This document shows, in pieces, positions 36,379 to 48,671 of a stretch of DNA of 64,000 nt (position 1 is its first letter; every line of letters starts with the position of its first letter). The translations under genes and the position numbers were made by a program. The stretch is taken from contig NZ_CAMPPY010000003.1 in assembly GCF_946902915.1 (NCBI RefSeq), positions 124,001 through 188,000 of the forward strand, written 5' to 3'. Origin of the DNA: Streptococcus sp. Marseille-Q5986 (lineage in GTDB: Bacteria > Bacillota > Bacilli > Lactobacillales > Streptococcaceae). The notes beneath the pieces were generated by a model. The model did no database searches and had not been told where the DNA came from. It saw only the letters and a list, made by a program, of their open reading frames with translations.

Positions 36379-39300
36379 ATGAAATTACTTTATACTGATA
36401 TTCGGACTTCTTTGACAGAAATCTTGACCAGAGAGGCGGAAGAGCTGGTTGCTGCTGGCAAGCGGGTTTTCTACATTGCCCCCAACTCTCTTTCATTTGA
36501 AAAAGAACGTGCTGTGCTGGAATGCTTGTCCCAGCAGGCTTCTTTTGCGATTACCGTTACGCGTTTTGCTCAAATGGCTCGTTACCTGGTTTTAAATGAC
36601 TTGCCTACAAAGACCAGTCTTGATGACATCGGACTTGGAATGGCCTTTTATAAATGCCTTGCTGAACTTGATCCCAAAGAGTTACGAGTTTACGGTGCTA
36701 TTAAACAAGACCCTCAATTTATCCAGCAGCTGATTGAACTTTATCATGAGATGACGACTGCTCAGATGAGCTTTTTAGACTTGGAAAGTTTGACAGATGA
36801 GGATAAGCGAGTAGATTTACTCTTGATTTTTGAGAAAGTAACGGCCTATCTCAATCAAGGTCAGTTGGCTCAGGGAAGTCAGTTATCCCATTTGATTGAG
36901 GCTATTGAAAATAGCAAGGTAAGTAGTGATTTCAGTCAGATTGCCTTGGTTATTGATGGATTTACCCGTTTTTCTGCCGAGGAAGAGCGTGTAGTGGATC
37001 TGCTTCATCGAAAAGGTGTCGAGATTGTCATTGGTGCCTATGCAAGTAAGAAGGCTTATACCAGTCCGTTCACTGAAGGGAATCTCTACCAAGCCAGTGT
37101 GGAATTTCTTCATCATTTAGCTACTAAATACCAAACGCCTGTTCAAGACCGTTCACAGACTCATGCATACATGGATAGTTTTGACAAGACCTCTCGTTTG
37201 CTGGAGTCTTCTTATGACTTTTCAGAACTCACTTTGGATGTAGATGAGAAGGACCGTGAGAATCTGCAAATCTGGTCTTGCTTGACGCAAAAAGAGGAGT
37301 TGGAGCTGGTAGCACGTAGCATTCGTCAAAAATTACATGACCATCCAGATCTGAGTTACAAGAATCTTCGTATTTTGCTGGGGGATGTCGCTTCTTATCA
37401 GTTGTCTCTTAAGACCATTTTTGACCAGTACCAGATTCCTTTCTATCTTGGTAGAAATGAATCCATGGCTCACCACCCTTTGACTCAGTTTGTGGAGTCT
37501 ATTTTACGTTTGAAACGTTACCGTTTCCGTCAGGAAGATTTGATTAATCTCCTCAGAACTGGTCTATATACTGACCTTAACCAAGCGGATATTGATGCTT
37601 TTGAGCAATATCTCCGCTATCTTGGCATCAATGGCTTGCCAGCTTTTCAACAGACCTTCACAAAATCCCACCACGGAAAATTTGATTTAGTTCATTTAAA
37701 TACTCTTCGTTTGCGTATTTTGTCACCTCTTGAAACCTTATTTGCCAGTCGAAAGCAAAAGACTGAAAATCTCTTGCAAAAGTGGAATACTTTTCTAAAA
37801 AATGCTGCTTTAAGCAAGCAGATGCAAGACTTGACAGCTACTATGGAAACTCTAGAACAGGAAAGACAAGCCGAAGTTTGGAAAGCCTTTTGTCATGTTT
37901 TAGAACAATTTACGACGATTTTTGCTGGTTCACAAGTTAGTCTGGAGGATTTCTTGGTCTTGCTTCATTCTGGAATGAGTTTATCTCAGTATCGCACCAT
38001 TCCAGCAACTGTTGATACCGTTCTGGTGCAGAGCTATGACTTGATTGCTCCTCTGACTGCTGACTTTGTTTACGCCATTGGGCTGACTCAGGATCATTTA
38101 CCAAAAATTGCGCAAAACACCAGTCTTTTGACAGACGAAGAACGACAAAGCTTAAATCAAGCGACTGAAGAGGGAGCGCAATTACTGATTTCAAGTAGTG
38201 AAAACCTCAAGAAAAATCGCTACACTATGCTTTCCTTAGTCAATGCTGCTCGTAAGCAGTTGGTCTTGTCAGCTCCAAGCCTCTTTAATGAAAGTGAAAG
38301 CAAGGAATCAGCCTATCTTCAGGAACTGGTGAGCTTTGGATTTAGCCGGATAGAGAAGAGAATGAATCACAAAGGGCTGTCTAAAGAGGATATGGGCTCC
38401 TATCACAGTCTTTTGTCCAGTCTGGTTGCCTATCACCAGCAGGGCGAGACGAGTGATACTGAGCAAGATTTGACATTTATTAAGGTTCTGGCGCGTGTCA
38501 TGGGTAAAAAACTAGACCAGCAAGGTCTGGAAAATCCAGCCCTTCCAACCAGTCCAAGTAGTAAGCAGTTGGCTAAGGACACCTTACAAGCTCTCTATCC
38601 TATTGATCAGGAGTTTTACCTGTCTACCTCTGGTTTGACGGAGTTTTACCGCAATGAATACAGTTATTTCCTCCGTTATGTTTTAGGCTTGCAGGAGGAA
38701 TTACGTTTGCGTCCTGATGCCCGTAGTCACGGAAATTTCTTGCACCGCATTTTTGAACGCGCCTTACAGTTGTCTGACGAAAATTCCTTTGACAAACGTT
38801 TGGAACAGGCTATTCAAGAAACCAGTCAAGAACGCGAATTTGAAGCTATTTATCAGGAAAGTTTGGAAGCCCAATTTACCAAGGAAGTTCTGCTTGATGT
38901 GTCTCGGACTACGGGACATATCCTTCGTCATAATCCGGCCATCGAAACCATCAAAGAAGAGGCAAATTTTGGTGGAAAAGACCAGACCTTTATTCAATTG
39001 GATGATGGTCGCAGTGTCCATGTGCGAGGAAAGGTTGACCGAATTGACCGCCTGAAAGCAGATGGTGCGCTAGGAGTGGTGGACTACAAGTCGAGTCTGA
39101 CTCAGTTTCAGTTTCCTCATTTCTTTAATGGGCTCAATTCTCAACTGCCAACCTATCTAGCTGCCCTAAAAAGAGAAGGGGAGCAGAACTTTTTCGGTGC
39201 CATGTACTTGGAAATGGCTGAGCCTGTCCAATCTCTGATAGCTGTTAAAAGTCTGGCAGGAGCAGTAGTAGAAGCCAGCAAATCCATGAAATACCAAGGT

Positions 39301-39654
39301 CTCTTTTTAGAAAAAGAAAGCAGTCATTTGGGCGAATTTTACAACAAAAACAAGGCTAACCAGCTGACGGATGAGGAATTCCAGCTCCTACTGGACTATA
39401 ATGCCCATCTATACAAGAAAGCAGCTGAGAAGATTTTAGCAGGTCAGTTCGCCATCAATCCCTATACTGAAAATGGCAGAAGTATTGCCCCATACGTCCA
39501 GCAACACCAAGCCATCACAGGATTTGAAGCCAATTACCATTTGGGGCAAGCCCGTTTCCTAGAGAAGTTGAACTTAGCTGATGGCAAGCGTCTGGTCGGA
39601 GAAAAACTCAAGCAAGCTTGGTTTGAGAAAATGAGAGAGGAGTTGAATCGATGA
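36379..39654 (+). CDS. rexB: ATP-dependent nuclease subunit RexB (AddB)
   Basis: A 1091-residue subunit of the RexAB (AddAB) helicase-nuclease that processes double-strand breaks for RecA loading. The N-terminal helicase-like region lacks a standard GKT P-loop, as usual for streptococcal RexB. The C-terminal RecB-type nuclease has [15 protein letters not shown] sequence near residue 880 and [12 protein letters not shown] (D-x-K) near 896. ATG 36379 follows GAGGCTGAG weakly. It overlaps rexA by 4 bases. Confidence 0.94.
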   Translation: MKLLYTDIRTSLTEILTREAEELVAAGKRVFYIAPNSLSFEKERAVLECLSQQASFAITVTRFAQMARYLVLNDLPTKTSLDDIGLGMAFYKCLAELDPKELRVYGAIKQDPQFIQQLIELYHEMTTAQMSFLDLESLTDEDKRVDLLLIFEKVTAYLNQGQLAQGSQLSHLIEAIENSKVSSDFSQIALVIDGFTRFSAEEERVVDLLHRKGVEIVIGAYASKKAYTSPFTEGNLYQASVEFLHHLATKYQTPVQDRSQTHAYMDSFDKTSRLLESSYDFSELTLDVDEKDRENLQIWSCLTQKEELELVARSIRQKLHDHPDLSYKNLRILLGDVASYQLSLKTIFDQYQIPFYLGRNESMAHHPLTQFVESILRLKRYRFRQEDLINLLRTGLYTDLNQADIDAFEQYLRYLGINGLPAFQQTFTKSHHGKFDLVHLNTLRLRILSPLETLFASRKQKTENLLQKWNTFLKNAALSKQMQDLTATMETLEQERQAEVWKAFCHVLEQFTTIFAGSQVSLEDFLVLLHSGMSLSQYRTIPATVDTVLVQSYDLIAPLTADFVYAIGLTQDHLPKIAQNTSLLTDEERQSLNQATEEGAQLLISSSENLKKNRYTMLSLVNAARKQLVLSAPSLFNESESKESAYLQELVSFGFSRIEKRMNHKGLSKEDMGSYHSLLSSLVAYHQQGETSDTEQDLTFIKVLARVMGKKLDQQGLENPALPTSPSSKQLAKDTLQALYPIDQEFYLSTSGLTEFYRNEYSYFLRYVLGLQEELRLRPDARSHGNFLHRIFERALQLSDENSFDKRLEQAIQETSQEREFEAIYQESLEAQFTKEVLLDVSRTTGHILRHNPAIETIKEEANFGGKDQTFIQLDDGRSVHVRGKVDRIDRLKADGALGVVDYKSSLTQFQFPHFFNGLNSQLPTYLAALKREGEQNFFGAMYLEMAEPVQSLIAVKSLAGAVVEASKSMKYQGLFLEKESSHLGEFYNKNKANQLTDEEFQLLLDYNAHLYKKAAEKILAGQFAINPYTENGRSIAPYVQQHQAITGFEANYHLGQARFLEKLNLADGKRLVGEKLKQAWFEKMREELNR

Positions 39655-42600
39655 AGTCCATTTCCTTTTTAACTGAGGAAGAAATTCAAAAATTGCAGGA
39701 AGCAGAAGCGAATTCGAGAAAGGAACAGAAGAAAACTGCCGAGCAAATCGAAGCCATCTACACTTCTGGTCAAAATATCCTGGTTTCAGCGTCTGCTGGT
39801 TCTGGGAAAACATTTGTTATGGCCGAGCGCATTCTCGACCAATTAGCACGTGGCGTGGAAATCAGCCAACTCTTTATCTCGACCTTTACTGTCAAGGCTG
39901 CTACTGAACTAAAGGAACGTTTGGAGAAAAAAATCAGCCAACAAATCCAAGAAAGTAGCGATGTTGATTTCAAACAACACTTGGGACGCCAGTTGGCAGA
40001 CCTGCCAAACGTTGCCATCGGAACCATGGACTCCTTCACACAAAAATTCCTTGGGAAACATGGTTATCTGATTGATATCGCACCGAACTTCCGTATTCTG
40101 CAAAATGAAAGTGAACAGTTACTCTTAAAGAACGAAGTTTTTCATCAGGTTTTTGAAGACCATTACCAAGGTGAAAATAAAGAGAAATTTAGTCGTTTAG
40201 TGAAGAACTTTGCTGGGCGAGGCAAGGATGAACGAGGTCTGCGTCAGCAAGTCTATAAAATCTATGATTTCCTTCAATCCACCAGCAGTCCCCAAAAATG
40301 GCTGAACGAGTCTTTCCTCAAAGGGCTTGAAAAAGCTGACTTTGCAAATGAAAAAGAGAAACTAACTGAGCAAATCAAGCGGGCGCTTTGGGACTTGGAA
40401 AGTTTCTTCTGTTATCATCTGGATAACGATGCCAAGGAGTTCCCCAAAGCTGCCTATTTAGAAGCTGTTCAACAGGTTCTGGATGAAATTGGCTCCTTAA
40501 ATCAAGAGTCCGATTGTCAGGCTTATCAAGCCGTGCTTGTGCGTGTTGTTGCCATTTCGAAGGAGAAAAATGGTCGAGCTCTGGCTAACTCCAGTCGTAA
40601 GGGCGATTTGAAGCCACTGGCTGATGCCTATAATGATGAGAGAAAGACCCAGTTTGCTAAACTAGGACAACTAGCAGACCAGATAGCAATTCTCGACTAT
40701 CAGGAGCTTTATCATGAAGACACCTGGGAACTAGCTAAAACCTTCCAAAACTTCATGAGTGATTTTGTGGAGGCCTATCGTGAACGTAAACGCCAGGAAA
40801 ATGCTTTTGAATTCGCTGATATAAGCCATTACACCATTGAGATTTTAGAGAACTTCCCACAAGTCCGTGAGACTTATCAAGAGCGTTTCCACGAAGTCAT
40901 GGTCGATGAGTATCAGGATACCAACCATATTCAAGAACGGATACTGGAATTGCTGTCGAATGGTCACAATCGCTTTATGGTGGGGGATATCAAGCAGTCC
41001 ATCTACCGTTTCCGTCAGGCAGATCCGCAGATTTTCAATGAAAAATTCCAACGCTATGCGCAAAATCCTAAAGAGGGTAAGTTGATACTCCTCAAGGAAA
41101 ATTTCCGTAGTAGTTCAGAAGTGCTGTCTGCAACCAATGATGTTTTTGAACGTCTCATGGACCAAGAGGTCGGCGAAATCAACTATGATAGCATGCATCA
41201 GCTTGTTTTTGCCAATACCAAACTGACTCCTAGCCCTGAGAACAAGGCAGAATTTCTCCTCTACGACAAGGACAATAGTGGGCAAGAGGAAGAAGAGAAC
41301 CAAACAGAAACGAAATTAACAGGTGAAATGCGCCTAGTCATCAAGGAAATCCTGAAGCTTCATCAAGAAAAAGGTGTTGCCTTTAAAGAAATTGCCCTTT
41401 TGACTTCTAGTCGCAGTCGTAATGACCAGATTCTCCTCGCCCTGTCTGAGTACGGAATTCCTGTTAAAACCGACGGTGAACAAAACAATTATCTCCAATC
41501 CCTAGAAGTACAAGTCATGCTGGACACCCTGCGTGTCATTCACAATCCCCTGCAAGACTATGCCTTGGTTGCGCTGATGAAGTCTCCTATGTTTGGTTTT
41601 GATGAGGACGAGTTGGCACGCTTATCCCTTCAGAAAGTAGAAGATAAGGTCCAAGAAAATCTCTATGAGAAACTGGTCAATGCTCAAAAACTGGTAACAA
41701 ACCAGAAAGAGTTAATTCATACAGCTCTAGCTGAAAAACTAAATCAATTCATGGATATTTTGGATTCTTGGCGCCTGTATGCCAAAACCCACTCTCTCTA
41801 TGACTTGATTTGGAAAATTTACAATGACCGTTTTTATTATGACTTTGTTGGAGCCTTGCCAAACGGACCTGCTAGACAGGCTAATCTCTATGCCCTAGCT
41901 CTGCGCGCTGACCAGTTTGAAAAGAGTAATTTTAAGGGCTTGTCTCGTTTTATACATATGATTGACCAAGTTTTAGAAGCCCAGCACGATCTTGCAAGCA
42001 TGGCTGTCGCATCGCCAAAAGATGCTGTGGAACTCATGACTATTCACAAGAGCAAAGGGCTGGAGTTCCCTTATGTCTTTATCCTCAATATGGATCAGGA
42101 CTTCAACAAGCAAGACTCAATGTCAGACGTCATTCTCAGCCGTCAAAATGGGCTTGGTGTCAAATACATTGCAAAGGTGGAAACAGGAGCAGTGGAAGCA
42201 CACTATCCTAAAACCATCAAACTTTCCATTCCTAGTCTAACTTATATCCAGAATGAGAAAGAACTGCAATTGGCTAGCTATTCAGAGCAGATGCGTCTGC
42301 TGTATGTTGCCATGACGCGAGCTGAGAGAAAGCTTTATCTTGTTGGCAAGGAATCTCGTGAAAAGCTAGAAGCCAAGGAATACCCAGCAACTGAAAACGG
42401 AAAATTAGATAGCAATACCAGACTGCAATCAAGAAATTTCCAAGATTGGGTCTGGGCTATCAGCAAAGTATTTGCCAAGGACAATCTCAATTTTAGCTAT
42501 CGTTTTGTTGGTGAAGACCAGCTAACTAGAGAAGCTATTGGTCAATTGGAAAACAAGAGTCCTCTACAAGATAGCTCTCAAGCAAGCAACCGACAGTCTG

Positions 42601-43304
42601 AAACCATTAAAGAAGCTCTGGAAATGCTAAAAGAGGTGGAAGTCTATAATACTCTTCATCGCGCAGCCATTGAACTGCCTAGTGTTCAAACCCCAAGTCA
42701 AATCAAGAAATTCTACGAACCCGTTATGGATATGGAAGGGGTAGAAATTACTAACCAAACTCCATCACCAGAGAATAAAATTAGCTTTGATTTGCCAGAT
42801 TTTTCAACTAAAGAAAGGGTAACTGGAGCAGAAATTGGTAGTGCCACTCATGAACTTATGCAGAGAATTGACCTTAGTCAGCAACCAACACTTGCTAGCC
42901 TGACAGAAACTCTCAAACAAGTTCAGACTAGTCCAGCCGTAAGAGACAAGATCAATCTTTCTAAAATTCTCTCATTCTTTGACACAGCACTTGGTCAGGA
43001 AATTCTCACTAATACCAGCCATCTTTATCGTGAGCAACCTTTTTCTATGCTCAAGCGGGAACACAAGAGTCAAGAAGACTTCGTTGTACGTGGAATCTTG
43101 GATAGCTATCTGCTTTATGAGGAGCGTATCGTTCTTTTCGACTATAAGACAGACCGATATGATGATCCAAGTCAACTCGTAGATCGCTATCGTGGTCAGT
43201 TAGCCCTATACGGAGAGGCTTTATCTCGATCCTATTCGATTGAAAATATTGAGAAATACTTGATTTTACTCGGTAAAGACGAAGTTCAAGTTGTAAAAGT
43301 ATAA
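39651..43304 (+). CDS. rexA: ATP-dependent helicase/nuclease subunit RexA (AddA)
   Basis: A 1217-residue UvrD-like helicase with a C-terminal nuclease. Walker A is [16 protein letters not shown] near residue 47; Walker B is [11 protein letters not shown] near 415; motif IV-VI helicase blocks include [15 protein letters not shown] near 800 and [15 protein letters not shown] near 885; the nuclease D-x-K is in [13 protein letters not shown] near 1160. Chi-regulated break processing is its known role. Intact. Confidence 0.96.
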   Translation: MKSISFLTEEEIQKLQEAEANSRKEQKKTAEQIEAIYTSGQNILVSASAGSGKTFVMAERILDQLARGVEISQLFISTFTVKAATELKERLEKKISQQIQESSDVDFKQHLGRQLADLPNVAIGTMDSFTQKFLGKHGYLIDIAPNFRILQNESEQLLLKNEVFHQVFEDHYQGENKEKFSRLVKNFAGRGKDERGLRQQVYKIYDFLQSTSSPQKWLNESFLKGLEKADFANEKEKLTEQIKRALWDLESFFCYHLDNDAKEFPKAAYLEAVQQVLDEIGSLNQESDCQAYQAVLVRVVAISKEKNGRALANSSRKGDLKPLADAYNDERKTQFAKLGQLADQIAILDYQELYHEDTWELAKTFQNFMSDFVEAYRERKRQENAFEFADISHYTIEILENFPQVRETYQERFHEVMVDEYQDTNHIQERILELLSNGHNRFMVGDIKQSIYRFRQADPQIFNEKFQRYAQNPKEGKLILLKENFRSSSEVLSATNDVFERLMDQEVGEINYDSMHQLVFANTKLTPSPENKAEFLLYDKDNSGQEEEENQTETKLTGEMRLVIKEILKLHQEKGVAFKEIALLTSSRSRNDQILLALSEYGIPVKTDGEQNNYLQSLEVQVMLDTLRVIHNPLQDYALVALMKSPMFGFDEDELARLSLQKVEDKVQENLYEKLVNAQKLVTNQKELIHTALAEKLNQFMDILDSWRLYAKTHSLYDLIWKIYNDRFYYDFVGALPNGPARQANLYALALRADQFEKSNFKGLSRFIHMIDQVLEAQHDLASMAVASPKDAVELMTIHKSKGLEFPYVFILNMDQDFNKQDSMSDVILSRQNGLGVKYIAKVETGAVEAHYPKTIKLSIPSLTYIQNEKELQLASYSEQMRLLYVAMTRAERKLYLVGKESREKLEAKEYPATENGKLDSNTRLQSRNFQDWVWAISKVFAKDNLNFSYRFVGEDQLTREAIGQLENKSPLQDSSQASNRQSETIKEALEMLKEVEVYNTLHRAAIELPSVQTPSQIKKFYEPVMDMEGVEITNQTPSPENKISFDLPDFSTKERVTGAEIGSATHELMQRIDLSQQPTLASLTETLKQVQTSPAVRDKINLSKILSFFDTALGQEILTNTSHLYREQPFSMLKREHKSQEDFVVRGILDSYLLYEERIVLFDYKTDRYDDPSQLVDRYRGQLALYGEALSRSYSIENIEKYLILLGKDEVQVVKV

Positions 43305-43321
43305 CCTAGAAAGGAGACCTC

Positions 43322-44464
43322 ATGCCACTTCCAGTCAGAAAATCCCTGCACGATGCCATTTTACAGGCTTCAAAAGCCGATACTTGGGATCAAGCAACCA
43401 AGGAATGGAATGAAGTTTCCTTGGTTTTTAACGGTATCGGCCGTAGCAATTGCGTCTGTGGGAATGCCATAAAATACGCATACGAACTCTTTAATGGAGC
43501 TACAGGTCAACGCCTCTTTCCGATTGGTAGCGATTGTGTTCGCCATTTTCATCGTATTAGCCTCGACCAGCAACTAGAAGAGGAAGAAAAACTTCTCAGA
43601 AAGCTTGAAAATCTGACTAGAAAAGTCAAGAAAAAGGAAAAAATCAAGATCAATAAAAGCGATTTTGACAAACGACTTCTAATCGTGGTAATTAATTCTC
43701 GCCTGAGAAAGATTATCGGCTCTTCCTATAAGTCTTTCAAGGAGGAAGTTTGACAAGGCAGAGCCAAAGAAAAAGTTCGTATGGAAGAGGTGCTGGAAAA
43801 GTGTATCAAACCTTTTTTACTTGATAAGACCGATGACAAACTCTACCTTGTCAAACTAGGCAAGGAGAAAATCGACTACGAGCAGCATTTACGGATTCAG
43901 GCACAGAAGGAACGCAGGAAGATAGATAAAATTGCCAAGCAAGACGCTGAAAACCTCATTCTTGCCATGGGACCTGCAGAACGAGTCTATCAAGATTACT
44001 TTGGTTTTACAGAAACCCTAACCCTAGAAGAACGAAAATGGGAGAAAATCCTCTTTGGTAAGAATAGAGACGAACGGGCTATCAAGGCTAAACAAAACCA
44101 GAAAGAGCTGGAAAAGGATTAGCGAATTGCAAATCAAGATCCTATTGAACGAAAGCAGAAGCAGACTTGGCTTCTTAATTCCTATTTTCAGGATTTGCCT
44201 GATGAAAAAGCTAGATTTTCTCGTCTCTTATTTGAATATCGAAAAAGTGGAGAAGTACCCTTTTCAGATGATTACTTATCTGAGCATCTCATCGACTTTT
44301 TCTACAAGATGAAGGCTTTTGAGTTTGAAATTGCACCAGAACAAGTTCGCGATTTTCTAAAAGAATGCCTTCAGGCAGAACATCTATCATCAGCTCAAGA
44401 AAGCTGGATTAGAGTGATTTTGACAAACTACCTTCACCCATTTTTAAATAGGTTACTCATATAG
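43322..44464 (+). pseudogene. Unknown gene with two in-frame stop codons
   Basis: One reading frame of about 380 codons runs from ATG 43322 to a TAG before 44465, interrupted only by TGA at 43751-43753 and TAG at 44120-44122. Either side of each stop the translation is protein-like and in the same frame (SYKSFKEEV-stop-QGRAKEKVRMEEV; QKELEKD-stop-RIANQDPIERKQ). The N-terminal third has cysteines (GRSNCVCGNAIKYAYEL, then IGSDCVRHFH), possibly a zinc site; the rest is highly charged and helical. Located 17 bases after rexA with an AAGGAGA site, so it belongs to the rexBA operon. Family not identified. Only a 143-residue N-terminal fragment should be made. Confidence 0.65.
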
Positions 44465-44466
44465 AA

Positions 44467-44499
44467 AAAATCCTACCTTGTCTATGCATGGTAGGATTT
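44467..44499. terminator. Bidirectional terminator
   Basis: AAATCCTACC (44468-44477) and GGTAGGATTT (44490-44499) form a perfect 10-bp stem between the rexBA-operon pseudogene and the convergent pemK. Confidence 0.85.
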
Positions 44500-44854
44500 A
44501 TGTATCTCCGAAGATGTACTGGTAAAGTTGGACTACTTTCTGAAAACACTGCGTGTCCATTCTTGTTATTTTTTGAGAATTACGCATCCGAAAATCAAAT
44601 GTATATAGTTGAAATGGATTAACAGCACCATCTACCTTGTCCGATGAAACAGGAACGAGCAAACCTTTTTCTGCCAAACGTTGTTGGTCATGAGTAATAG
44701 GACAGACAGCCACAAAACCAGTTTGCAAGGCATATTCTCTCCTAGAAACTACCAAAGCAGGTCGCCGTTTCTGGATTTCTCGACCAACTGATGGATCAAA
44801 GTCCAGCCAAATGATATCCTGCTTTTCAGGAATATACTCATATTTCGCTATCAA
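44498..44854 (-). CDS. pemK: PemK/MazF-family mRNA interferase toxin
   Basis: A 118-residue PemK-like toxin. The core motif DIIWLDFDPSVGREIQKRRP (residues about 14-33) followed by ALVVSRREYALQTGFVAVCP is the family signature; Arg and Thr/Ser residues of the active site are in this region. It cleaves mRNA when free of antitoxin. The start appears to be TTG 44854, with AAGGGGTAAGG upstream inside pemI; the 17-base overlap couples the pair. Full length. Confidence 0.88.
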   Translation of the reverse strand: MIAKYEYIPEKQDIIWLDFDPSVGREIQKRRPALVVSRREYALQTGFVAVCPITHDQQRLAEKGLLVPVSSDKVDGAVNPFQLYTFDFRMRNSQKITRMDTQCFQKVVQLYQYIFGDT

Positions 44855-45053
44855 GTGACCTTACCCCTTCAAAATCATTTGTCATTCTCAAATCAGTAAT
44901 CCCATCAAAAGGATCTTTCAGTTTTGGAGCTAAGACAATGACTCCGTCAATCCCTTTGTAGACAACCATTTCTTGACCTTCTGTCATCCCCAAATTTTTA
45001 GGAATGGTCACAGTGAGAGAATTCCCTACCTTCCGAGTCTTTACTGTATTCAT
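44838..45053 (-). CDS. pemI: PemI/MazE-family antitoxin (AbrB fold)
   Basis: A 71-residue antitoxin: the N-terminal swapped-hairpin AbrB domain KTRKVGNSLTVTIPKNLGMTEG-like (residues about 4-25) binds DNA and the C-terminal acidic tail wraps the toxin. RBS GGAGGTAG precedes ATG 45053. Upstream, 45074-45092 (gtatacactaagtatatac) is a near-palindrome covering the likely promoter and is the probable autoregulation operator. Confidence 0.87.
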   Translation of the reverse strand: MNTVKTRKVGNSLTVTIPKNLGMTEGQEMVVYKGIDGVIVLAPKLKDPFDGITDLRMTNDFEGVRSLDSEI

Positions 45054-45253
45054 CGCTCTACCTCCACGAAATTGTATACACTAAGTATATACCTGTTGGT
45101 AAAAAAAGTCAAGTAAATCTTTACTGGTATCAGGGATGTTTCTCACGATTACTATTTGTCATTTATTGTGGTCAAAGCCTGTGCAAAAGTTCCTAATTTA
45201 TGATAGAATAGGTAGTAAGAAAGAAAACGTTTTTCAGTCGGAAAGGGAAATTT

Positions 45254-46105
45254 ATGGCTACAATTCAATGGTTTCCAGGCCACATGTCTAAGGCTCGGCG
45301 ACAAGTTCAGGAGAATCTAAAATTTGTTGATTTTGTAACGATTTTGGTGGATGCTCGCTTACCTCTATCTAGTCAAAATCCTATGTTAAACAAGATTGTG
45401 GGTGATAAACCAAAACTCTTGATTTTGAACAAGGCAGATCTTGCTGATCCATCAATGACTAAAGAATGGCGTCAGTACTTTGAATCACAGGGAATCCAAA
45501 CTCTGGCTATCAACTCCAAAGAGCAAGTGACTGTAAAAGTTGTGACAGATGCGGCTAAAAAGCTCATGGCTGATAAGATTGCACGCCAGAAAGAACGCGG
45601 TATCAAAATTGAAACCTTACGAACCATGATTATCGGAATTCCAAACGCTGGTAAGTCAACTCTCATGAATCGTTTGGCTGGGAAAAAGATTGCGGTTGTC
45701 GGCAATAAACCAGGTGTTACCAAGGGGCAACAATGGCTCAAAACCAATAAAGACCTTGAAATCCTAGACACACCAGGGATTCTCTGGCCTAAGTTCGAAG
45801 ATGAAACTGTCGCTCTAAAACTAGCCTTGACTGGAGCTATCAAAGACCAGTTGCTTCCTATGGATGAGGTGACCATTTTTGGTCTCAATTATTTCAAAAA
45901 ACATTATCCAGAAAAGCTAGCTGAACGCTTCAAACAAATGAAAATTGAAGAGGAAGCGCCTGTGATTATTATGGATATGACACGTGCTCTCGGTTTCCGA
46001 GATGATTACGACCGCTTTTACAGTCTCTTCGTGAAGGAAGTTCGTGATGGCAAACTCGGTAACTATACCTTAGATACATTGGAAGACCTCGATGGCGACG
46101 ATTAA
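45254..46105 (+). CDS. rbgA: Ribosome biogenesis GTPase RbgA (YlqF)
   Basis: A 283-residue circularly permuted GTPase needed for late 50S assembly. G4 NKADL (near residue 59) precedes G1 [12 protein letters not shown] (near 127) and G3 DTPG (near 175), the diagnostic permuted order; the opening [14 protein letters not shown] is family-specific. It overlaps rnhB by 14 bases. The gene is a known integration target for Tn5252-like elements, but is intact here. Confidence 0.96.
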   Translation: MATIQWFPGHMSKARRQVQENLKFVDFVTILVDARLPLSSQNPMLNKIVGDKPKLLILNKADLADPSMTKEWRQYFESQGIQTLAINSKEQVTVKVVTDAAKKLMADKIARQKERGIKIETLRTMIIGIPNAGKSTLMNRLAGKKIAVVGNKPGVTKGQQWLKTNKDLEILDTPGILWPKFEDETVALKLALTGAIKDQLLPMDEVTIFGLNYFKKHYPEKLAERFKQMKIEEEAPVIIMDMTRALGFRDDYDRFYSLFVKEVRDGKLGNYTLDTLEDLDGDD

Positions 46106-46877
46106 AGAAATCAAAGAACTTCTTGCTACTGTCAAAGAATTAGACAATCCTCTTTTTCTGGAATTCGAAAAAGATCCTCGTTCTGGAGTTCAAAAGGAAA
46201 TCAGCAAGCGAAAAAAAGCTATTCGGGCAGAACTGGATGAAAACCTTCGTTTGGAATCCATGCTTTCCTATGAAAAAGAGCTTTATAAACAAGGAGTGAC
46301 CTTAATAGCAGGTGTTGACGAGGTCGGCCGTGGTCCTCTGGCTGGACCTGTAGTCGCTGCAGCCGTTATCTTGCCGAAAAATTGTAAGATTAAAGGCCTT
46401 AACGATAGCAAAAAGATTCCCAAAAAGAAACATCTGGAAATTTATCAAGCCGTTCAAGACCAAGCCTTGGCAATCGGTATTGGTATCATTGATAATCACA
46501 TCATTGACCAAGTCAATATCTACGAGGCGACCAAACTGGCCATGAAAGAAGCAATATCCCAGCTCAGTCCGCAACCTGAGCATCTCTTGATCGATGCCAT
46601 GAAACTGGAGTTGCCAATTTCCCAAACTTCCATCATCAAAGGAGATGCCAACTCTCTCTCTATAGCAGCTGCATCTATAGTAGCCAAGGTGACACGGGAT
46701 AATATTATGAAGGACTATGATGATCAATATCCCGGTTATGACTTCAGGGCTAATGCAGGATATGGAACAGCTAAACATCTAGAAGGACTCGAGAAACTAG
46801 GAGTCACCCCAATTCACCGGACCAGTTTTGAACCAGTTAAGTCACTGGTTGCAGGAGAAAAAGAAAGTTTAAGTTAG
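46092..46877 (+). CDS. rnhB: Ribonuclease HII
   Basis: A 261-residue RNase HII that nicks at single ribonucleotides in DNA. Catalytic acid block [15 protein letters not shown] near residue 76 (DE), a further Asp in [11 protein letters not shown] near 170 and the C-terminal [11 protein letters not shown]. An N-terminal extension of about 70 residues (substrate-binding domain seen in streptococcal enzymes) is present. Confidence 0.95.
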   Translation: MATIKEIKELLATVKELDNPLFLEFEKDPRSGVQKEISKRKKAIRAELDENLRLESMLSYEKELYKQGVTLIAGVDEVGRGPLAGPVVAAAVILPKNCKIKGLNDSKKIPKKKHLEIYQAVQDQALAIGIGIIDNHIIDQVNIYEATKLAMKEAISQLSPQPEHLLIDAMKLELPISQTSIIKGDANSLSIAAASIVAKVTRDNIMKDYDDQYPGYDFRANAGYGTAKHLEGLEKLGVTPIHRTSFEPVKSLVAGEKESLS

Positions 46878-46886
46878 AAGGAATGA

Positions 46887-48443
46887 ATGATTATGGAGGA
46901 ACAGTCAGAAATACTCAGCTCCAAGAAGGAATTTGCCTTTGCCTCAAGCACCATATTATCCCAAGTTGGGCGAGGAGTCATTGTCGGTCTCGTCGTCGGG
47001 CTAATCGTCGGATCTTTTCGGTTTTCAATCGAAAAAGGCTTTCATCTGATACAAGGACTTTATCAAAATCAAGCGCCCCTAGTCCGCAATCTTTTTATCA
47101 TTGGTCTATTTTATCTAATTGTTAGCTGGCTCAGTGCGAAATTGACTCGATCGGAAAAAGATATCCAGGGTTCAGGAATTCCTCAAGTCGAAGCCGAATT
47201 AAAAGGACTCATGACTCTTAACTGGTGGAGTGTCCTCTGGAAAAAATATATTCTAGGGATTCTTGCTATTGCCAGTGGCCTTATGCTAGGTAGAGAAGGA
47301 CCAAGTATTCAACTTGGAGCAGTTGGTGGTAAAGGTATTGCCAAGTGGCTCAAATCCAGCCCAGTAGAGGAACGTTCCTTGATTGCCAGTGGTGCTGCAG
47401 CAGGATTAGCAGCTGCCTTTAATGCACCAATCGCAGGTCTCCTCTTTGTTGTAGAGGAAGTCTATCACCATTTTTCACGCTTTTTCTGGGTCTCAACTTT
47501 AGCAGCTAGTCTCGTAGCAAACTTTGTCTCGCTGCTCATGTTCGGTTTGACACCAGTATTGGATATGCCAGATAACATTCCTCTCATGACCCTAGATCAA
47601 TACTGGATTTATCTTGTGATGGGAATTTTCCTTGGACTTTCCGGTTTTCTCTATGAAAAAGCTGTGCTTGATGTCGGTAGAATTTATGACTGGATTGGGC
47701 AAAAAATCTGTTTGGATAGAGCTTATTACCCAATTCTTGCCTTTATTCTCATCATACCAGTCGGGATCTTCTTGCCACAAATCCTTGGTGGTGGAAATCA
47801 GCTGGTTCTTTCCTTAACGGAGCAAAATTTTAGTTTCCAAGCTTTATTAGCTTACTTTTTGATTCGTTTTATCTGGAGTATGATTAGTTATGGAAGTGGT
47901 CTTCCAGGAGGAATCTTCCTACCCATTTTGGCCCTCGGTTCCTTACTTGGTGCCCTAGTCGGTGTCATTTGTGTAAATTTTGGACTTGTCAGTCAGGAGC
48001 AATTCCCTATATTTGTCATTCTGGGAATGAGTGGCTACTTTGGAGCCATATCTAAGGCACCCTTAACCGCTATGATCCTCGTAACTGAGATGGTAGGGGA
48101 CATTCGCAATCTTATGCCACTTGGCTTAGTGACCTTGGTAGCCTACATCGTCATGGATCTGCTTAAAGGGGCACCAGTCTATGAGGCTATGTTGGAAAAA
48201 ATGCTGCCAGAAGAAGCGACAGATAAAGGAGAAGTCACACTCATTGAAATCCCTATATCTGACAAAATCGCTGGAAAACAAGTACACGAACTCAACTTAC
48301 CTCATAACGTCCTCATCACAACACAAGTTCATAACGGAAAGAGCAAAATAGTTAATGGTTCAACCAGAATGTATCTCGGTGATATGATTCACCTGGTGAT
48401 TCCAAAAAGTGAAATTGGCAAAGTAAAAGATTTATTGTTGTAG
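46887..48443 (+). CDS. ClC-family chloride channel/antiporter with RCK C-terminal domain
   Basis: A 518-residue membrane protein with about ten hydrophobic helices. ClC selectivity motifs are GSGIPQVE near residue 100, [10 protein letters not shown] near 133, and [11 protein letters not shown] near 345; the C-terminal segment after 430 ([20 protein letters not shown]) is a TrkA-C/RCK_C domain. Gating glutamate E-GP is present, so a Cl-/H+ antiporter is likely. ATG 46893 may be the true start, since GAAGGA is closer to ideal spacing from it. Confidence 0.93.
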   Translation: MIMEEQSEILSSKKEFAFASSTILSQVGRGVIVGLVVGLIVGSFRFSIEKGFHLIQGLYQNQAPLVRNLFIIGLFYLIVSWLSAKLTRSEKDIQGSGIPQVEAELKGLMTLNWWSVLWKKYILGILAIASGLMLGREGPSIQLGAVGGKGIAKWLKSSPVEERSLIASGAAAGLAAAFNAPIAGLLFVVEEVYHHFSRFFWVSTLAASLVANFVSLLMFGLTPVLDMPDNIPLMTLDQYWIYLVMGIFLGLSGFLYEKAVLDVGRIYDWIGQKICLDRAYYPILAFILIIPVGIFLPQILGGGNQLVLSLTEQNFSFQALLAYFLIRFIWSMISYGSGLPGGIFLPILALGSLLGALVGVICVNFGLVSQEQFPIFVILGMSGYFGAISKAPLTAMILVTEMVGDIRNLMPLGLVTLVAYIVMDLLKGAPVYEAMLEKMLPEEATDKGEVTLIEIPISDKIAGKQVHELNLPHNVLITTQVHNGKSKIVNGSTRMYLGDMIHLVIPKSEIGKVKDLLL

Positions 48444-48479
48444 AGTTTATTTACATAATTCATATTATGTAAATAAACT
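48444..48479. repeat. Perfect 16-bp inverted repeat after the ClC gene
   Basis: AGTTTATTTACATAAT and its exact complement arm are separated by TCAT, starting right at the ClC stop. A shorter version (TACATAA ... TTATGTA, 49797-49816) follows xerS. No T-run. Confidence 0.75.
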
Positions 48480-48541
48480 AGAAAACGCTGGACAAAAACT
48501 CAATTTCAGGCGAAAACGGGTTAAATCTTCCAGCACAATAG

Positions 48542-48589
48542 AACGCATAATATCAAGGTTATTCAATACCAGGATACTTATGCGTTTTT
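48542..48589 (+). terminator. Terminator upstream of dif
   Basis: AACGCATAA-TATC ... GATA-C-TTATGCGTT followed by TTTC: a long stem ending in a T-run, between the ClC gene and dif. Confidence 0.65.
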
Positions 48590-48640
48590 CTGATTTCAAA
48601 GACTTTTTTCCTGCCTCTCACTCATTTTTTACCGATAATA

Positions 48641-48671
48641 TCTTTCCGAAAAACTGTAATTTTCTTGAAAA
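48641..48671 (+). other. Chromosome dimer resolution site difSL
   Basis: 31 bp, TCTTTCCGAAAAACTGTAAT then TTTCTTGAAAA, matching the streptococcal dif recombined by the single recombinase XerS. It lies 53 bases upstream of xerS, the usual arrangement in streptococci, and marks the replication terminus; gene orientation changes here. Confidence 0.88.

Noticed and set aside
10982..44122. UGA recoded as tryptophan or selenocysteine
   Set aside because: Core genes in the window use TGG for Trp and TGA as stop; no SECIS-like hairpin was seen. Decay is simpler.
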